NCBI GenBank assembly: GCA_029379385.1
Contig: CM055613.1
Span: 10,806,001 to 10,870,000, forward strand
Length of the DNA stretch: 64,000 bases
From: Quillaja saponaria
Taxonomy: Eukaryota; Streptophyta; Magnoliopsida; Fabales; Quillajaceae
Direction of reading: 5' to 3'
A program made the translations under genes and the position numbers. Of this stretch, positions 23,601 to 35,500 are shown piece after piece (positions within the stretch are counted from its first letter, which is position 1; each line of letters begins with the position of its first letter). The notes beneath the pieces were generated by a model. That model was given only the letters and a program-made list of their open reading frames with translations, was not told the origin of the DNA and did not search any database.

Positions 23601-26466
23601 AGGGGAAGTGGGAAGCCCCTAACATGAGCTTACATAAAAATCAAACATATTAGTCTTACCCAATAACCCATTCACCAAAATGTTAATGACATATAAGGCT
23701 CAGTACATTCAAAAGAAGCAACAAGAATATCAATTGAAAAGTTCCAGTTACAATCAACTATCAAGTGAGGCTTGGGGAACCGGGAGATGGTGGGGGACAA
23801 AAGAGACTTAATATTTAGTAATAGTATAAACATGAAAATCGTATTGGAACTCCAGATGTAGTAAGAACACACCTGAATAGGTGGAATAAAGATTTCTTGA
23901 GCAAGGCAAACAGGATCTGTATAAAGCAGGTTTGAAGTTTGCCACCTCAAATTAGTTATACAGTCAGTTCATGTAATAGTCATCTTGGTTTTTATTTTTA
24001 TTTTTCCCACTGAAATGTGAACAAAACTAGTATACAATCCAGGCAACACAGTATTGGTTGGGACAAAAACTGAAAGGAACAGAAGTGATTGGAGTATGAG
24101 AAATGATCTGCAGAATTTCTAAAAGAGCAGCTAGTAAGAGATATGCTTTGACCAGTGCTGAGTTAAGGTGATACGGTGGGGGAAGAAATTGGTTTTGTGA
24201 CAGAGCAATAGAAACAAACCATCATTGGTCATAAAATTCTACTGCCACATAATTAAAGATAAGATTCTAAAAATGAAGAAGAATATCATTACACCGCCTG
24301 GGGAGGGGGGCTGCACTGATTCACTTGAACAAAATTACCACATAAGTAATGGAGTAGGTCAGTGTCATTCATGATGATGGTAATAGTAAGGAAGTAAATA
24401 GTGGTGATTGTTATAATAAGCAGCGAGAAAAATCTACAGTTTGAAGAATAAGACAGGAAACAAAACCACAGAAAGAGCTAGAAGCTTAGTCAAATGGTTT
24501 GGTTGATAAGTTTAAAAGAAATGGCAAGTTACAAGACATGCACCGACAGGTAAAGACCACAAAAACAGCTAGAAGCATATTCAACGGTTCAGTTGATAAG
24601 GTTAAAAGAAATGGCAAGTTACAAGACATGCACCCCTAACCTTAAGATAAAAAAGTTAAGAACTGATGGATGCAACAATAGAAGTAATAATAGTAGGATT
24701 TTGAAGGTTAGAGAAAATTCTTAACAATGGATAATCATGCCTTGTATTGATTTGTAATTATATGATCCATTTTAGTTCTTTTTTCTATACAAACCCCAAG
24801 AAAGATTCAGTTAACAAAATAAAAGCCATTTTGCCTTTACTTTTCAACTTTTCTTTGGATCTTCAGTATCATGCACGATAGAGACTAAAATTATAGGCAA
24901 AGCAAAAGGGAAGGTTTGACGAAATAGTATTATTTTTATGATTTTACCAGATAGCTTTCTACTGTAAATAGTGGAAGGCTGGAAGCAGTACTAATGTTAA
25001 TAGTCTGCTAAATTAACTGTACCGAAATTCCAGCTTGTCTTATTAAATCATTCTCTACCTGTTTTCCCAGAACAAAATCTTAATAGTCTGCTACATTAAC
25101 TGTACCAAAATTCCAATTGTCTGATTAGATCATTCACTACCTGTTTTCCTTCCCCCTTTGCTCCATTTCTCCCTTAACAAACCCTACCTTTCCCACTTCC
25201 TTGATATCCAATGGTTGGATATCAAGACTGATTCATACTCTCCCTATCTGCCTTAGTTCTTTTAGTGAATAATTTGCAGACATTTAGGAAGTTGTTTGCT
25301 GAAATGGAAAAAGGATCCTATACTTTAAAATTGGTTACTACAGAAAACTCAATCTGTGAAGTGTAAACTCTTCCAACTCATGTTGCCAAACACGAAAATG
25401 ACATTTAATATTCAATATTTCTCCACATGAACTTTATCACTCTAATGAGATACAGAATATTTCGTTAACATCGTTATAATGAAATTCATCAGAGTGGTGC
25501 GAGATGACAAAAAGAATAGATAGTTAATCATATAAAAATAAACAACACTACAGTAACATATTGAGTAAACTTAGCAACTTACTTCTTTCCTATGATCTCG
25601 AGTAATTAGCTTTTCTTCCTCAAAGAATCGCAGAGTTTGACGAAGTTGTTTTGTTTGCAATTTTAAATCTTTTGCCAAGTCTTCTTCTCTAACCCATTGC
25701 CGTCTAGGATATAATATAGCAATAGTTCAAGTGAAAAACAATAAAAATTTAACAAACAATAGTGTAGCTTATTCTTTTTCAGTCAATCTATCTCAACCAA
25801 GATAGTATTTTGCCATGTTTCAATACCCCAACACATGCACACTCTAAATTCTATACTCAAAACAAAACAAAACAAAACTAAATCCATTAACTCTGTATGG
25901 TACAAATTACATCAAAGCAAATCAACTGGCTTTAAAACAGCTTCAACAATTCTCTGAATACTTCTCTCCTGCTTTCATATAATTCTGTTAAAACTTGGGT
26001 TTCTTTGAACTCAAATTCACCTCAATTTTCAAATTCTTTCACTTATTTTGTCTTGGGTCTTCTTTTAAAAGACTTTAATAATAGAACAAAGAGAGCATGC
26101 CTTAGAAAACAGAACAATTAAAAGAGTCAAAAAGTCCAACCTCGTGAGTGCATCAAGCACCACCACAGCAATCCCTCTGTTATCACCCCTACCCGTTTTC
26201 GGCTGATTATCTCCTTTGGTTGTTATATCATCGTAGAAGGCCCTCGCCGCTAGTTTAACCAGCCTATTTGCAGTCCATCAAAATCAAAAAGTGCCCATTA
26301 ATGAAATCACACCCAAAAAGAGAAAAGAAAAAGAAATTTGCAATTCTTTGTTTTCTGGGTGCAGAAAAAAGAAAAACAAATTTTGAAGCACGTAAACCAA
26401 ACACAGAAATTTGAAACCCTTTTTACTCAGAAAGAACGTATACTTATTGAGAGGTTCCATGCTCAT
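17691..26466 (-). CDS. General transcription factor TFIIE large (alpha) subunit
   Basis: Ten coding exons on the minus strand: 26444-26466, 26141-26263, 25583-25703, 23253-23375, 22938-23047, 22656-22839, 20377-20580, 19623-19856, 19202-19400 and 17691-17782. They total 1413 nt (470 residues plus stop) with consistent phases. TFIIE alpha joins the Pol II preinitiation complex in the nucleus and recruits and stimulates TFIIH. The N-terminus (MSMEPLNKLVKLAARAFYDD) and the following winged-helix region (RQWVREEDLAKDLKL) match the plant family. A zinc ribbon uses Cys161, Cys164, Cys186 and Cys189. A basic RRRRR stretch follows near 196-200. The C-terminus is acidic, with two DxDWEE repeats. Nine introns include two over 2 kb. 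All introns look GT-AG except the one after exon 8, whose donor reads CAG|GC. The gene is divergent from TAF2. Confidence 0.96.
18290..18345 (+). mobile_element. RTE-type LINE 3' tail fragment
   Basis: ATAGCCGACCCCAACTAGTT followed by TGGGATTTAAGGCTTAGTTG is the familiar 3' end of plant RTE retrotransposons. It lies in the last intron of the TFIIE gene, in opposite orientation to that gene. Only the tail is present. A related tail lies at 58480-58575. Confidence 0.6.
20064..20198. repeat. ~67-bp tandem duplication in a TFIIE intron
   Basis: Copies at 20064-20130 and 20131-20198 begin ATTAAAATACCAAAGAGG and are nearly identical. They lie in the intron between exons 7 and 8. Confidence 0.9.
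21632..21690. repeat. CT microsatellite plus poly-C tract
   Basis: About 12 CT units pass into CCCT units and a run of about 17 C. It lies in the intron between TFIIE exons 6 and 7. The C run is likely to be length-variable and prone to sequencing error. Confidence 0.9.
24466..24634. repeat. ~79-bp direct repeat, 90-bp period, in a TFIIE intron
   Basis: Copies at 24466-24544 and 24556-24634 share AGAAATGGCAAGTTACAAGA and flanking bases with scattered mismatches. They lie in the intron between exons 3 and 4. Confidence 0.85.
24999..25149. repeat. ~69-bp direct repeat, 82-bp period, in a TFIIE intron
   Basis: Copies at about 24999-25067 and 25081-25149 both start TAATAGTCTGCTA and end CTACCTGTTTTCC, with about seven differences. 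They lie in the same intron as the 24466 repeat. Confidence 0.85.
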
Positions 26467-26479
26467 GTTTTTGAGTCAC

Positions 26480-29400
26480 TGGGAAGAAAGTTTTAGACTT
26501 TATTGAGATTTTAATGGAGCTTTTTTGACTAATTCGTTGTCTCGAGCATTCCGTCTAATCTGCTGTTGGATTCAACCAGAGAAAGGAGAGTGATATGTTA
26601 TAGGAGATGTGCAATGCAAACTATACAGTGCACGCCCTTCGTGGAAGAATAAAGAGAAGACGAAAGCCAATGGCTTTTTGCTTGTACATAGCTCCGTGGA
26701 AAGAAGGGAAAAATTAACATCACTTTCAGATATTTATGATAGGAAAATACAAATATATCGTGACCAATGAGGTAGTTTTGATACTTGTAAATTATTTTTT
26801 CTTATAGAATTTGTAGAAAAGTATACATTGAAAATATATTTTTTAACAACTTAACGGACTCGGATCATCTAAAAGTGTATTTTTTTAAAGTAAAATACAC
26901 TAACTTTAGCATTGAAATAAATTGGTGACTTAAGTTTTGCTAAATATTTTCTATCAAAAATAATTAGATAATTTTAAAAACAAATTCTCATTTTTTTTAA
27001 TGGGTCTATAACTTTTTCTCCTAAAAACCTTAGTTTATTTTTTTCAACTATATAATTATTTTAACTTCTTAAAAAATAGTTTTATGCACTAAAAATTTAA
27101 TATGCTTAATATATATAGCTATGAAGGTATCGATTAGTTCAATTAACAAAAACAGTTGGTGTTTTATACTAGTGAATTGAGATTAAATTTTGTCATTACG
27201 TTTATATGATTTACTTATTATGAATAAATATTATTATTTAATTTTTAATTAAAATCAATATGAAAATAAACCACTTTTGACTCGGATCTCAAAACAAATT
27301 TATGATTTTTTAAAGAAATTAGAGCTCAAACTTTACTAAACCAAAATATTTGGACAATTTGCTTTGTATATATACAAACTTTCAGATATTTAGATTCAAA
27401 AATAAAATTCAAAACTTAATTATGGTCACCTGACCAGCAATTAAGAAACATTTCAATAATATATAAAATAAAAAAATTAACAATATTCCTATTATTATTT
27501 TTATGACCAAACAATATGAATTTATAGTTGATCATTAAAGTCACATCAACTAATTTTACATAAAATAAACTTGATTTTTCATAAACGTTAGTTAATATCC
27601 ACTTCCTAAATCCGATAACTCAAAGAATCTAAATTACAAATCAATGAATTCAACAATTATTATTAATCGTATCCAATGTAATTTATCATTCCCTCCCTCT
27701 CATTTCCTTCCCCTTACATCTTCCCATAAATTTTCTCATTCCCTCCTCCCTTGTTTCCACTCTTTCTCACTTCCTCTAATTTCCCCTCTTTTTCATCGTT
27801 TTGATTTCTCCTCTTTATCATTTCCTCTTTCCCTAACCCTCAAAATTGTTCTCAATTCATTTCCACAACATTTGGTAAGAACACTTGCACTCCCAAAATT
27901 TTAAATTTTCTAATTTGTAAGTATGTCTTTTATCTTATTTAAATTTTGAAATGTGAGGTTATTCACTATGTTTTAATGTTTTAACCCCGTATATTTTGTT
28001 ATAGGTAATGATTTTTTTAGGGAGTTTATAATAATTGGCTACTTGGTTGAAATTAGACGTTTTGTAATAACTATTAGTGCTGATTTTATGATAATTAGTG
28101 AGAAATTAGTAGTTTTATCTAATTAGCGAGTTTGTTGAAATTATGCATTTTATTATAATTAATATTTTTACAAAATTAGTTATTTTGTTGAAATTTGAGA
28201 TATATTATAAATAGTAATTTTGTTGGAATCATGTATTTTATTATAATTTTTGTGAATCATTAGTGGTTTATGAAAATATCAGTTTTATGATAATTACAGT
28301 AATAAATAATTTTATAATAATCAGTGGTTTCGTGAAAATATCAATTTTATAATATTTACAGTAATTTGTATATTTGCGTAATTTTGTAGCATTGACCCAA
28401 AATATTTATGATCACATAACAATAAATTCCCACTTTGTAGTCATTATTCCAAATAACTCGGATGAATTATTCTTGTTGGGATCTAACAAATAAAAATAAT
28501 TATTTTAAAGAGCCGAATAACGCCCCATTGCATTGAAAAATTCACATCGTAAGTGACGATATGAACTATAAAAATATAATTCTATATGACTTTAAACGTT
28601 CAAGTAAACAAAACTAGACAAGTGATATAAATAAATAAATTCATGAAAATATAATTTTATGAAAATAATTTAGAAGTAAATGATAAGAACAACTTATTAA
28701 TTCTTAAAAGTTTTTTATTATTTATTAATAATTATATCATAAGTTTATTAGATTTCTAAATTTACTATATATTTTTTTATTAATTTTGTTTACTTAATTA
28801 ATATTTTAAACCTCAATATTAAAAAAATACATGGATTAAAGAGGTAAAAAATTATTTCAATTAAAGTTTGAAATTTATTTAGTAAGAAAATCTTAAAAAT
28901 ACAACATATTTTTCTTATCTATACTTACAAATTTTATCCTTAAACTATGACTAAAAAAAGATATCTAATTTTATATGTGTAGAATATTTTTATTTAAATT
29001 TTATTTGAAATAATGTATTAAAATTTAAAAAATTGACATTATAGAATTTATTGCTTTTAAGAGAAAAATTTAAAATAAAATGACAATTATAAACAATAGT
29101 AAATATTTAAAACTTGAAAAGAGAAAATTAAAATAATATTTTTCTGATACTTTCAAGATTAAATCAGAATTTTATAATATTTTTTTTCAAAATTATTAGG
29201 TAAGGCTTCATCAATCCAAAAATGAATAATGTGGAAATTTTGTAAAAAACTTAGGCCCAATTATTATTTCAATAAACCTCAAGTAAGAAGAAAGTAATTA
29301 TTTTATTTTCTAAAAAAATAATGACATCAGCTTAACGTGAATCTAATAATACTGCATTGCGCCGGGTGCAGCTCTAATGAAACTCTGCACCGTCTGATAA

Positions 29401-29490
29401 GATTAGTCGAAAAGTGTACGGTCAAGATCTACACGACAACCATCGGGGTGCTTCATCACCTGTAGATGACCTAAACTAGACAGCTTGTGA
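26480..29490. other. Divergent intergenic region between TFIIE alpha and TAF2
   Basis: About 3.1 kb separates the two start codons. Only the last 200 bp or so before TAF2 and the first 200 bp before TFIIE are less AT-rich and look promoter-like. The middle is AT-rich, with a pyrimidine-rich stretch near 27.68-27.86 kb and degenerate short repeats near 27.95-28.38 kb. No gene is supported. Confidence 0.6.
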
Positions 29491-29497
29491 GGTCGGT

Positions 29498-29505
29498 TAT
29501 AAATA
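29498..29505 (+). promoter_or_regulatory. TATA box of the TAF2 gene
   Basis: TATAAATA, a consensus plant TATA box, lies 82 bp before the TAF2 ATG in a locally GC-richer stretch. Confidence 0.55.
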
Positions 29506-29579
29506 CAGCTTCACCCAGTCCTTTCAAAGCATAGACAGAGTCTGGGAGCTGGAGTGCTCGCTATTTCATCTTTACAGAC

Positions 29580-32500
29580 ATGGCGAAGCCTCGCAAGACA
29601 AAGAATGACGACTCCAAACCAGAAAATTCTGGAGCCGTAGTTCGCCACCAAAAGCTTTGCCTCTCTATCAATGTGGATAATCATCAAGTATATGGGTTTG
29701 TTTCTCACACTTCCTGTTCAATCTCACTCTTTCTTTTACATCTGCATGTTCGTTTTCTGAATTTAATACCTACTAATCGGCGTGGCTGTCGGTTTTATTG
29801 GTATAGAATTGAAGTGACTGAATTTTGTTAATGGGTTTCCGGTCTGGGGTTTTTCTTTGTAGGTATACTGAATTGGAAATTGCAGTTCCGGATATTGGAA
29901 TTGTTGGTCTACATGCAGAGAATTTAGGTATCGAGAGTGTTTTGGTTGATGGGGAGACAACTGAATTTGAGTATTACCCGCACCAGCTTCCAGTGGAAAA
30001 TGAAAACAGATGGAGCTCAGTATCGTCGCCTAGCACTGCTGCAGATGCAGCTGGCTCAGCATATTTATCAGCTCTAGAAAGAGAGCTAGTCCCGAATTTA
30101 CTGATTAATTGCTGTAAGGCTTTTAAGGCTGAAAGTGAACATCCAGAGCATCCGGTATCTGAAAACGGGTTTCATACCTCTGGCGAGGCCAAGCAGGTTT
30201 TTTTTCTGTCTGTTTTCATGCCTCACACGAACTGAATGTTATACGAATTTTGCATGTAATTTCCATTTTGGGTGGTTGACATGGCTTATAAAGACATTGA
30301 ATTGGTTGTTTCTCATGGGTCACGATGACGTTCGCTAAATGGATTGTGTTTAATTTGTGTCTGTACTATGCCGTTTTAGCATGTTCATACATATTGTAGA
30401 ATGTAGAAAGTTGCCTAATGGATTGTGTTTAATTTGTGTTTGTACTATGCCGTTTTAGCATGTTCATACATATTGTAGAATGTAGAAAGTTGCCTATGGT
30501 AGGACACTCTAGGCATTCTTTCGCTGGTTCCTCTTTTTTCCAGCTGCCATGTAGCCTTAAAAGTAAAAAATTCTTAAGACACTGATTTGAACTGAACTGG
30601 TTAATATGCTAACAAAAGCATAAAAGAGATCATTTGACTGAAAATTAGGCTAGATCACAGATATCATCAATGGATTGTTAAGCGATTGAAATGCAAGCAT
30701 CATCCAAAAAAAAAGGCAATGTATTTTAATGGAGATATTTATTTTTTCCTACAAAAATGGGGTACAATGAACAAAGAATGTTTTTGTGTTGAGTTTTGTT
30801 TTTTGTTTCTTTTGTGTGTTTTCTCATGTAGGTTGATATTGCGTGCAGAATTTGAGAATTGTTCGTATCAATTATTGGGTAGAGAAGGCAGAGACAGGGA
30901 TTCACTTTAAGGATAATGTTTTACATACTGATTCCCAGATAAGGCGGGCAAGATGTTGGTTCCCTTGTATAGATGACAGTTCACAGCGATGCTGGTATGA
31001 ACTGTTATAATTTTAAATAGTAATAATTTCTATTTACAGATCCTTTGTGTGCTTATCATACTTGTTGTTTCCATTTTAATATTCAGTTATGATCTGGAGT
31101 TTACAGTTGCTCATGATCATGTTGCTGTCAGTAATGGAAGCTTACTATACCAGGTAGCTATATGATCTTAATTTTCTAGTGCTCAGGGTGAAGCCTGAAA
31201 GTTTGATTTCTTCTTATCTAAGATGTGCATTATTGTTGTGAAGGTGCAAGTACTAGAATTTCTAGAAGTTGTATTGCATTCAATTTGTTGACATTCTACT
31301 TTGTTCTAAGTTATGTGTGAAATGATTGAATATTGAACCACTAGTGCACTTGAAAAATTCTTAATAGCAATACACGAGGCATGATGGGGAAGTTTTCTTT
31401 TGCTACTCATTGTTGCGTTGAGAGTATTGAGTCCTGATATTTATTTTCTGCAAGTATCAAGCTCCTAATATGCATATGCTGGAGAAAACGGGATAAAGTA
31501 AGACATCGAAGTTAAAATAAAGTAAACCACATAATCAGAAATTTGTTGGTCTTCAAGTTATGAGTAGTTATCTTTCCTTCAATTGTTGCATCAAGAGTAT
31601 GGAACCATGCCAATTATAATTATTTGGCCACTATACTACAAATTAGACCACAAAAAAGCTTCCTCCATGCATTTTCCCAAGAAAAAAAGGTTAAGATAAC
31701 ACAGAAGTAAATTAAAGGGACATACTATTGAGATTTCTTTACCTTCCTACAAGTTTCCTTGCCTTCATATTATGTGGTAAATAGGCCTAATTATTATTTG
31801 TTGTTATTTTTTCTATACTTTGCCAAACAACTTTGTAACTATGTTGAATGTTAATATAGAAAGTAAGGCATAAAAATATTGATGTTGATGCTGTTGAGAT
31901 ATGCTACATTGCTACAACTCAATTTGATAATGATTCACCACCAAAGAGGGAGATAGGGTGGATAGAGAATACAAATAGGAGAGAGAGAGAAAGGGTGGCA
32001 AGTGCTAAAGTTAATTACCTAACTTAATGACAAAGTGATTATAATTATAATAAAATACCTATCATAATAAATATCTAATTAGCCCCAAATCCCTAATTAA
32101 AACCCTCAACCCCAATTCTTAATTATAACCATATCCTCGAAAGTCGAAACCTAACCCTAATATTAAAATCAAGTTCCTATTCCCAATTAGAATAAAGATT
32201 ATAATAATGAACTCTTTATACGCCATCAATTTCCCTTGATTGGAGTAATCCCAGTATCAAGTTTTGAAATACCGAAGGACTAGGAATACCAAAATTGAAA
32301 CATAAATCGTCCCATGGTGTACCATTGGAAGGAAGAAATCCAATAATTAAGCTTTGTAGTCTTAAAGTCCTCTAGGAAATGGTGTGGAAGGAAGAAATCC
32401 AATAATAAAGCTTTTTATCTTGAAGTCCTCTAGGAAATGGTGGGGAATAACAAAGTGTATAATCCTAAAATTCCTTTTATATCTCATGTAATGAATAAGT

Positions 32501-35500
32501 TTTGAGAGGAAGTGGTTGGATTGGATCCGTATGCTCATTTTGATGGTGCATTTCTCAATGATAATTAATGGGTCCTCGATTGATATTTTTGGGAGTTCAC
32601 GTGGTCTACTATAAGGAGATCCTTTATCTTCATTCATCTTAATTATCATATTTGTGGTGAACAATACTACTAATTAACTCCAAATTACTCATTTATTGTT
32701 TGCAGATGTCACTTTCTTATTTGTAATGTGGATAATGAGCAATTGAATTTACTGAGGTTTATTCTTTTCAATTTCTAAAATGTTTATGGGTTGAAGATCA
32801 ATTTGTCAAAAAAACTAAGTAGTGATGGTACTGAGGTTGGTTATGTTTCAGATTTGGTAGGTGTCTTGGGGTGTGAGGTCACTTCCCTCCTTATGCCTTA
32901 TTTATTATTATTTTTCTTTTGCCACGATAGGTATGGTGAGCAAAGTTCCATGTAGTTAAATGGGACTATATATGCAAGCCTTTCGAGTTTGGGAAGGGTT
33001 GAATATTAGGCATTTGGAAACCTTTGACAATGTGTTGATGGGGAAATGGTTATGGAGATTCTTTTACAAACCCAATAGTTTATGGGGGCAGGTGATTGTT
33101 GGGAAGTATGGTTTGTCTTGTGGTAGTTGTCTTCTTTACACGTGAAGGTTCTAAATGGTTGTGAAGATTCTTGTACAAACCCAATAGTTTATGGAGGCAT
33201 GTGATTGTTGGGAAGTATGGTTTGTCTTGTGGTAGTTGTATTCTTTACACATGAAAGTTCTATGGTGTTGTGGGTAGCCATCAGAAAGGGGTGGGACATG
33301 TTTAAGCAATTTATTCATTTTAAAATTAGTAATGAGGAGCATGTCTTGTTTTGGAAGGATGTGTGGTGTTGGGTGTTCCTTTTGATGTGCATGTTCCCTG
33401 CTTCGTCTGCTATGGCGGGAGACAAACTTGCTATTGTCTTTGACACAAGATGTACAATTTAACTGCCGTTTGCAAGATTGCGTGGTGGACTCTTTGGATG
33501 CCTTTCTCTCTATGGTTTTTAACGTCAGCACGAATAGGAAGCAGCAAATGTTATATGTGGGGCACCATGCAGTTTGGAGTCCTTCTCCTTTAATTTTATT
33601 TTATATTCAATTGAGTATGTGTATCAAAGTTTCTTTCCCTTAAAAATCTGTTTGGACTCTCATACACCACCAATAATATTTTGAAAAGAACTCTTCTGAT
33701 TATGATTCTAGAGCTTCAATTAGGTATTGTTGTTTTATGCCCTTGGTGGCTGTGCCTATACTCGCCTTGTGTACAAAGATATCGCCTTCGATTTCTTTTA
33801 ATAAAATCATTGCTTACAAAGAAAAAGTCTAGTATAACACAATGGCTTCTTCCATTCTAATTGCATCCCAAATGGAGAGTTAAGAAGCCTCTTAATGCAA
33901 TTTTAAGCTCTTTCTTTTGTGTTAGTAAATGTACTTCATATTTTCTTATTTGGATGTAAAACTTAAACATGTAAAATTTACACCTAAAAGCTGCTTCCCC
34001 CTTATTCTTTCTATACCTTTAAGAGAGTAGTGAAGCCTCTTCCTTTCCCATTATTTTGGTGAATAAATGGCTCTAGCTAATAACTTCCTTCAGTAGCCAC
34101 ATCCAGTCTAGCATAAGGCAAAATCTGGGTTGTGATTTTCCATTTGTAGGTTAGCACTTGCCATTGACTGGCTGGATTTTGATTCCCAGTTGGTGCTCGA
34201 CTTGCGGAGATAGCTCAGTTGGGAGAGCGTCAGATTTAACATCTGAAGGTTGCATGTTCAATTCATGCTCACTGCATGCATCTCTGGGATTGAGAGGTTT
34301 TAGCCACAAATATAATTCCTGGAATATTAGATCTTTCACCAAAAATTGGTTTAGACAAATATGTAGCATGGATGTCTCCATCATGTTAGAAGTTACATGC
34401 AATGATGCTTTTCTTTGGCCATATTTTGTTTTCAAGTAATGGTGAAACTTTTGATCTGTGGACAACAAATAGAAGTTGCATATGTAAGAGAAACAAAACT
34501 GTGGTCATATTACCTTTTCTCCTTCCACTTGTTACTTATCAGAAAAAAATATTATTGGTCAATTAGATAAATTCATGTGAGTTCTCTTTTCAAAGATACT
34601 TTTTTTATGAAATACACCAATCCTTTGAGGAGGATTTTCTTACTGGTTACTTTAGCAAAAATCATTGGATTTAGCTTTCTGGTGCACTTCAGCGATTTAG
34701 CTTTCTGGTGGACTTTAGCGTCCCAAAATAATGGTATTAGGGTATGGAGTTGACTAGTTTGTAATTCTGATTGGAAGATTAAACTAGTAAAGAAAATTTA
34801 AGTGCAAAGGGTTGTTCGTATTGAAGCTTCAGGTTGCTGGACTTTCTGGGCAGCAAGAACTTAGGGATTTTAGTGGCTGGAATTAGGATTTTAGTTTTTA
34901 TAGAGGAAGGGAAGTAGAAATATTATGAAGTTTGGGTTTTTCTTAGGTAAGGGAAAGGAAAGCTATAACTTAAAGGGGCTGTTCTTGTTTCTACCCGATC
35001 TACAAAGATATTGCCGTCCTTTTAATAAAATTAGTAACAATGTGCTGAGAATAGATCCTTACAACGTTCAATTTTCTAGAAACATTGGAATTTCCCTCAA
35101 TTGTAAACTCCATTAGAGATATAGATGCTGCAGATATGAGCAGTATGAAGGTTGGAAGATGAAAGAGATGAGGAAGGCAATAGAAAAAAGGTCCTTATAA
35201 TTTCTCCCAAAATCTAAATGTGAACTGTTAACAACCTTAGATCCAACCAAAGGTGGAAGTTTACCCATGAGATTGATAGGTTGAACCAGCTTTAGCTTTA
35301 TGTTCTTGGAATTGTGGAGAACATAAATTTCTCGATGACATGTTAGCAAGAGTTTTTGAATTGTTTCTAGAAAATCTTCAATAAACAAGCATGATTTTAG
35401 AGAACACTGAGAAGTTAATTATGGTTTGGAGGAAATCAAACTACCATAATGATGCTGCCTAAAGTTTCCATATTGTATATGGAAATTGTTCATAAAAGGG

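Noticed and set aside
27644..27904. Open frame of 86 codons rich in Ser, Pro, Phe and Leu
   Set aside because: It comes from a simple pyrimidine-rich tract, and the composition explains the absence of stops.
32362..32664. Minus-strand open frame of 100 codons in TAF2 intron 4
   Set aside because: It is antisense to LINE reverse-transcriptase sequence on the plus strand and has no independent support.
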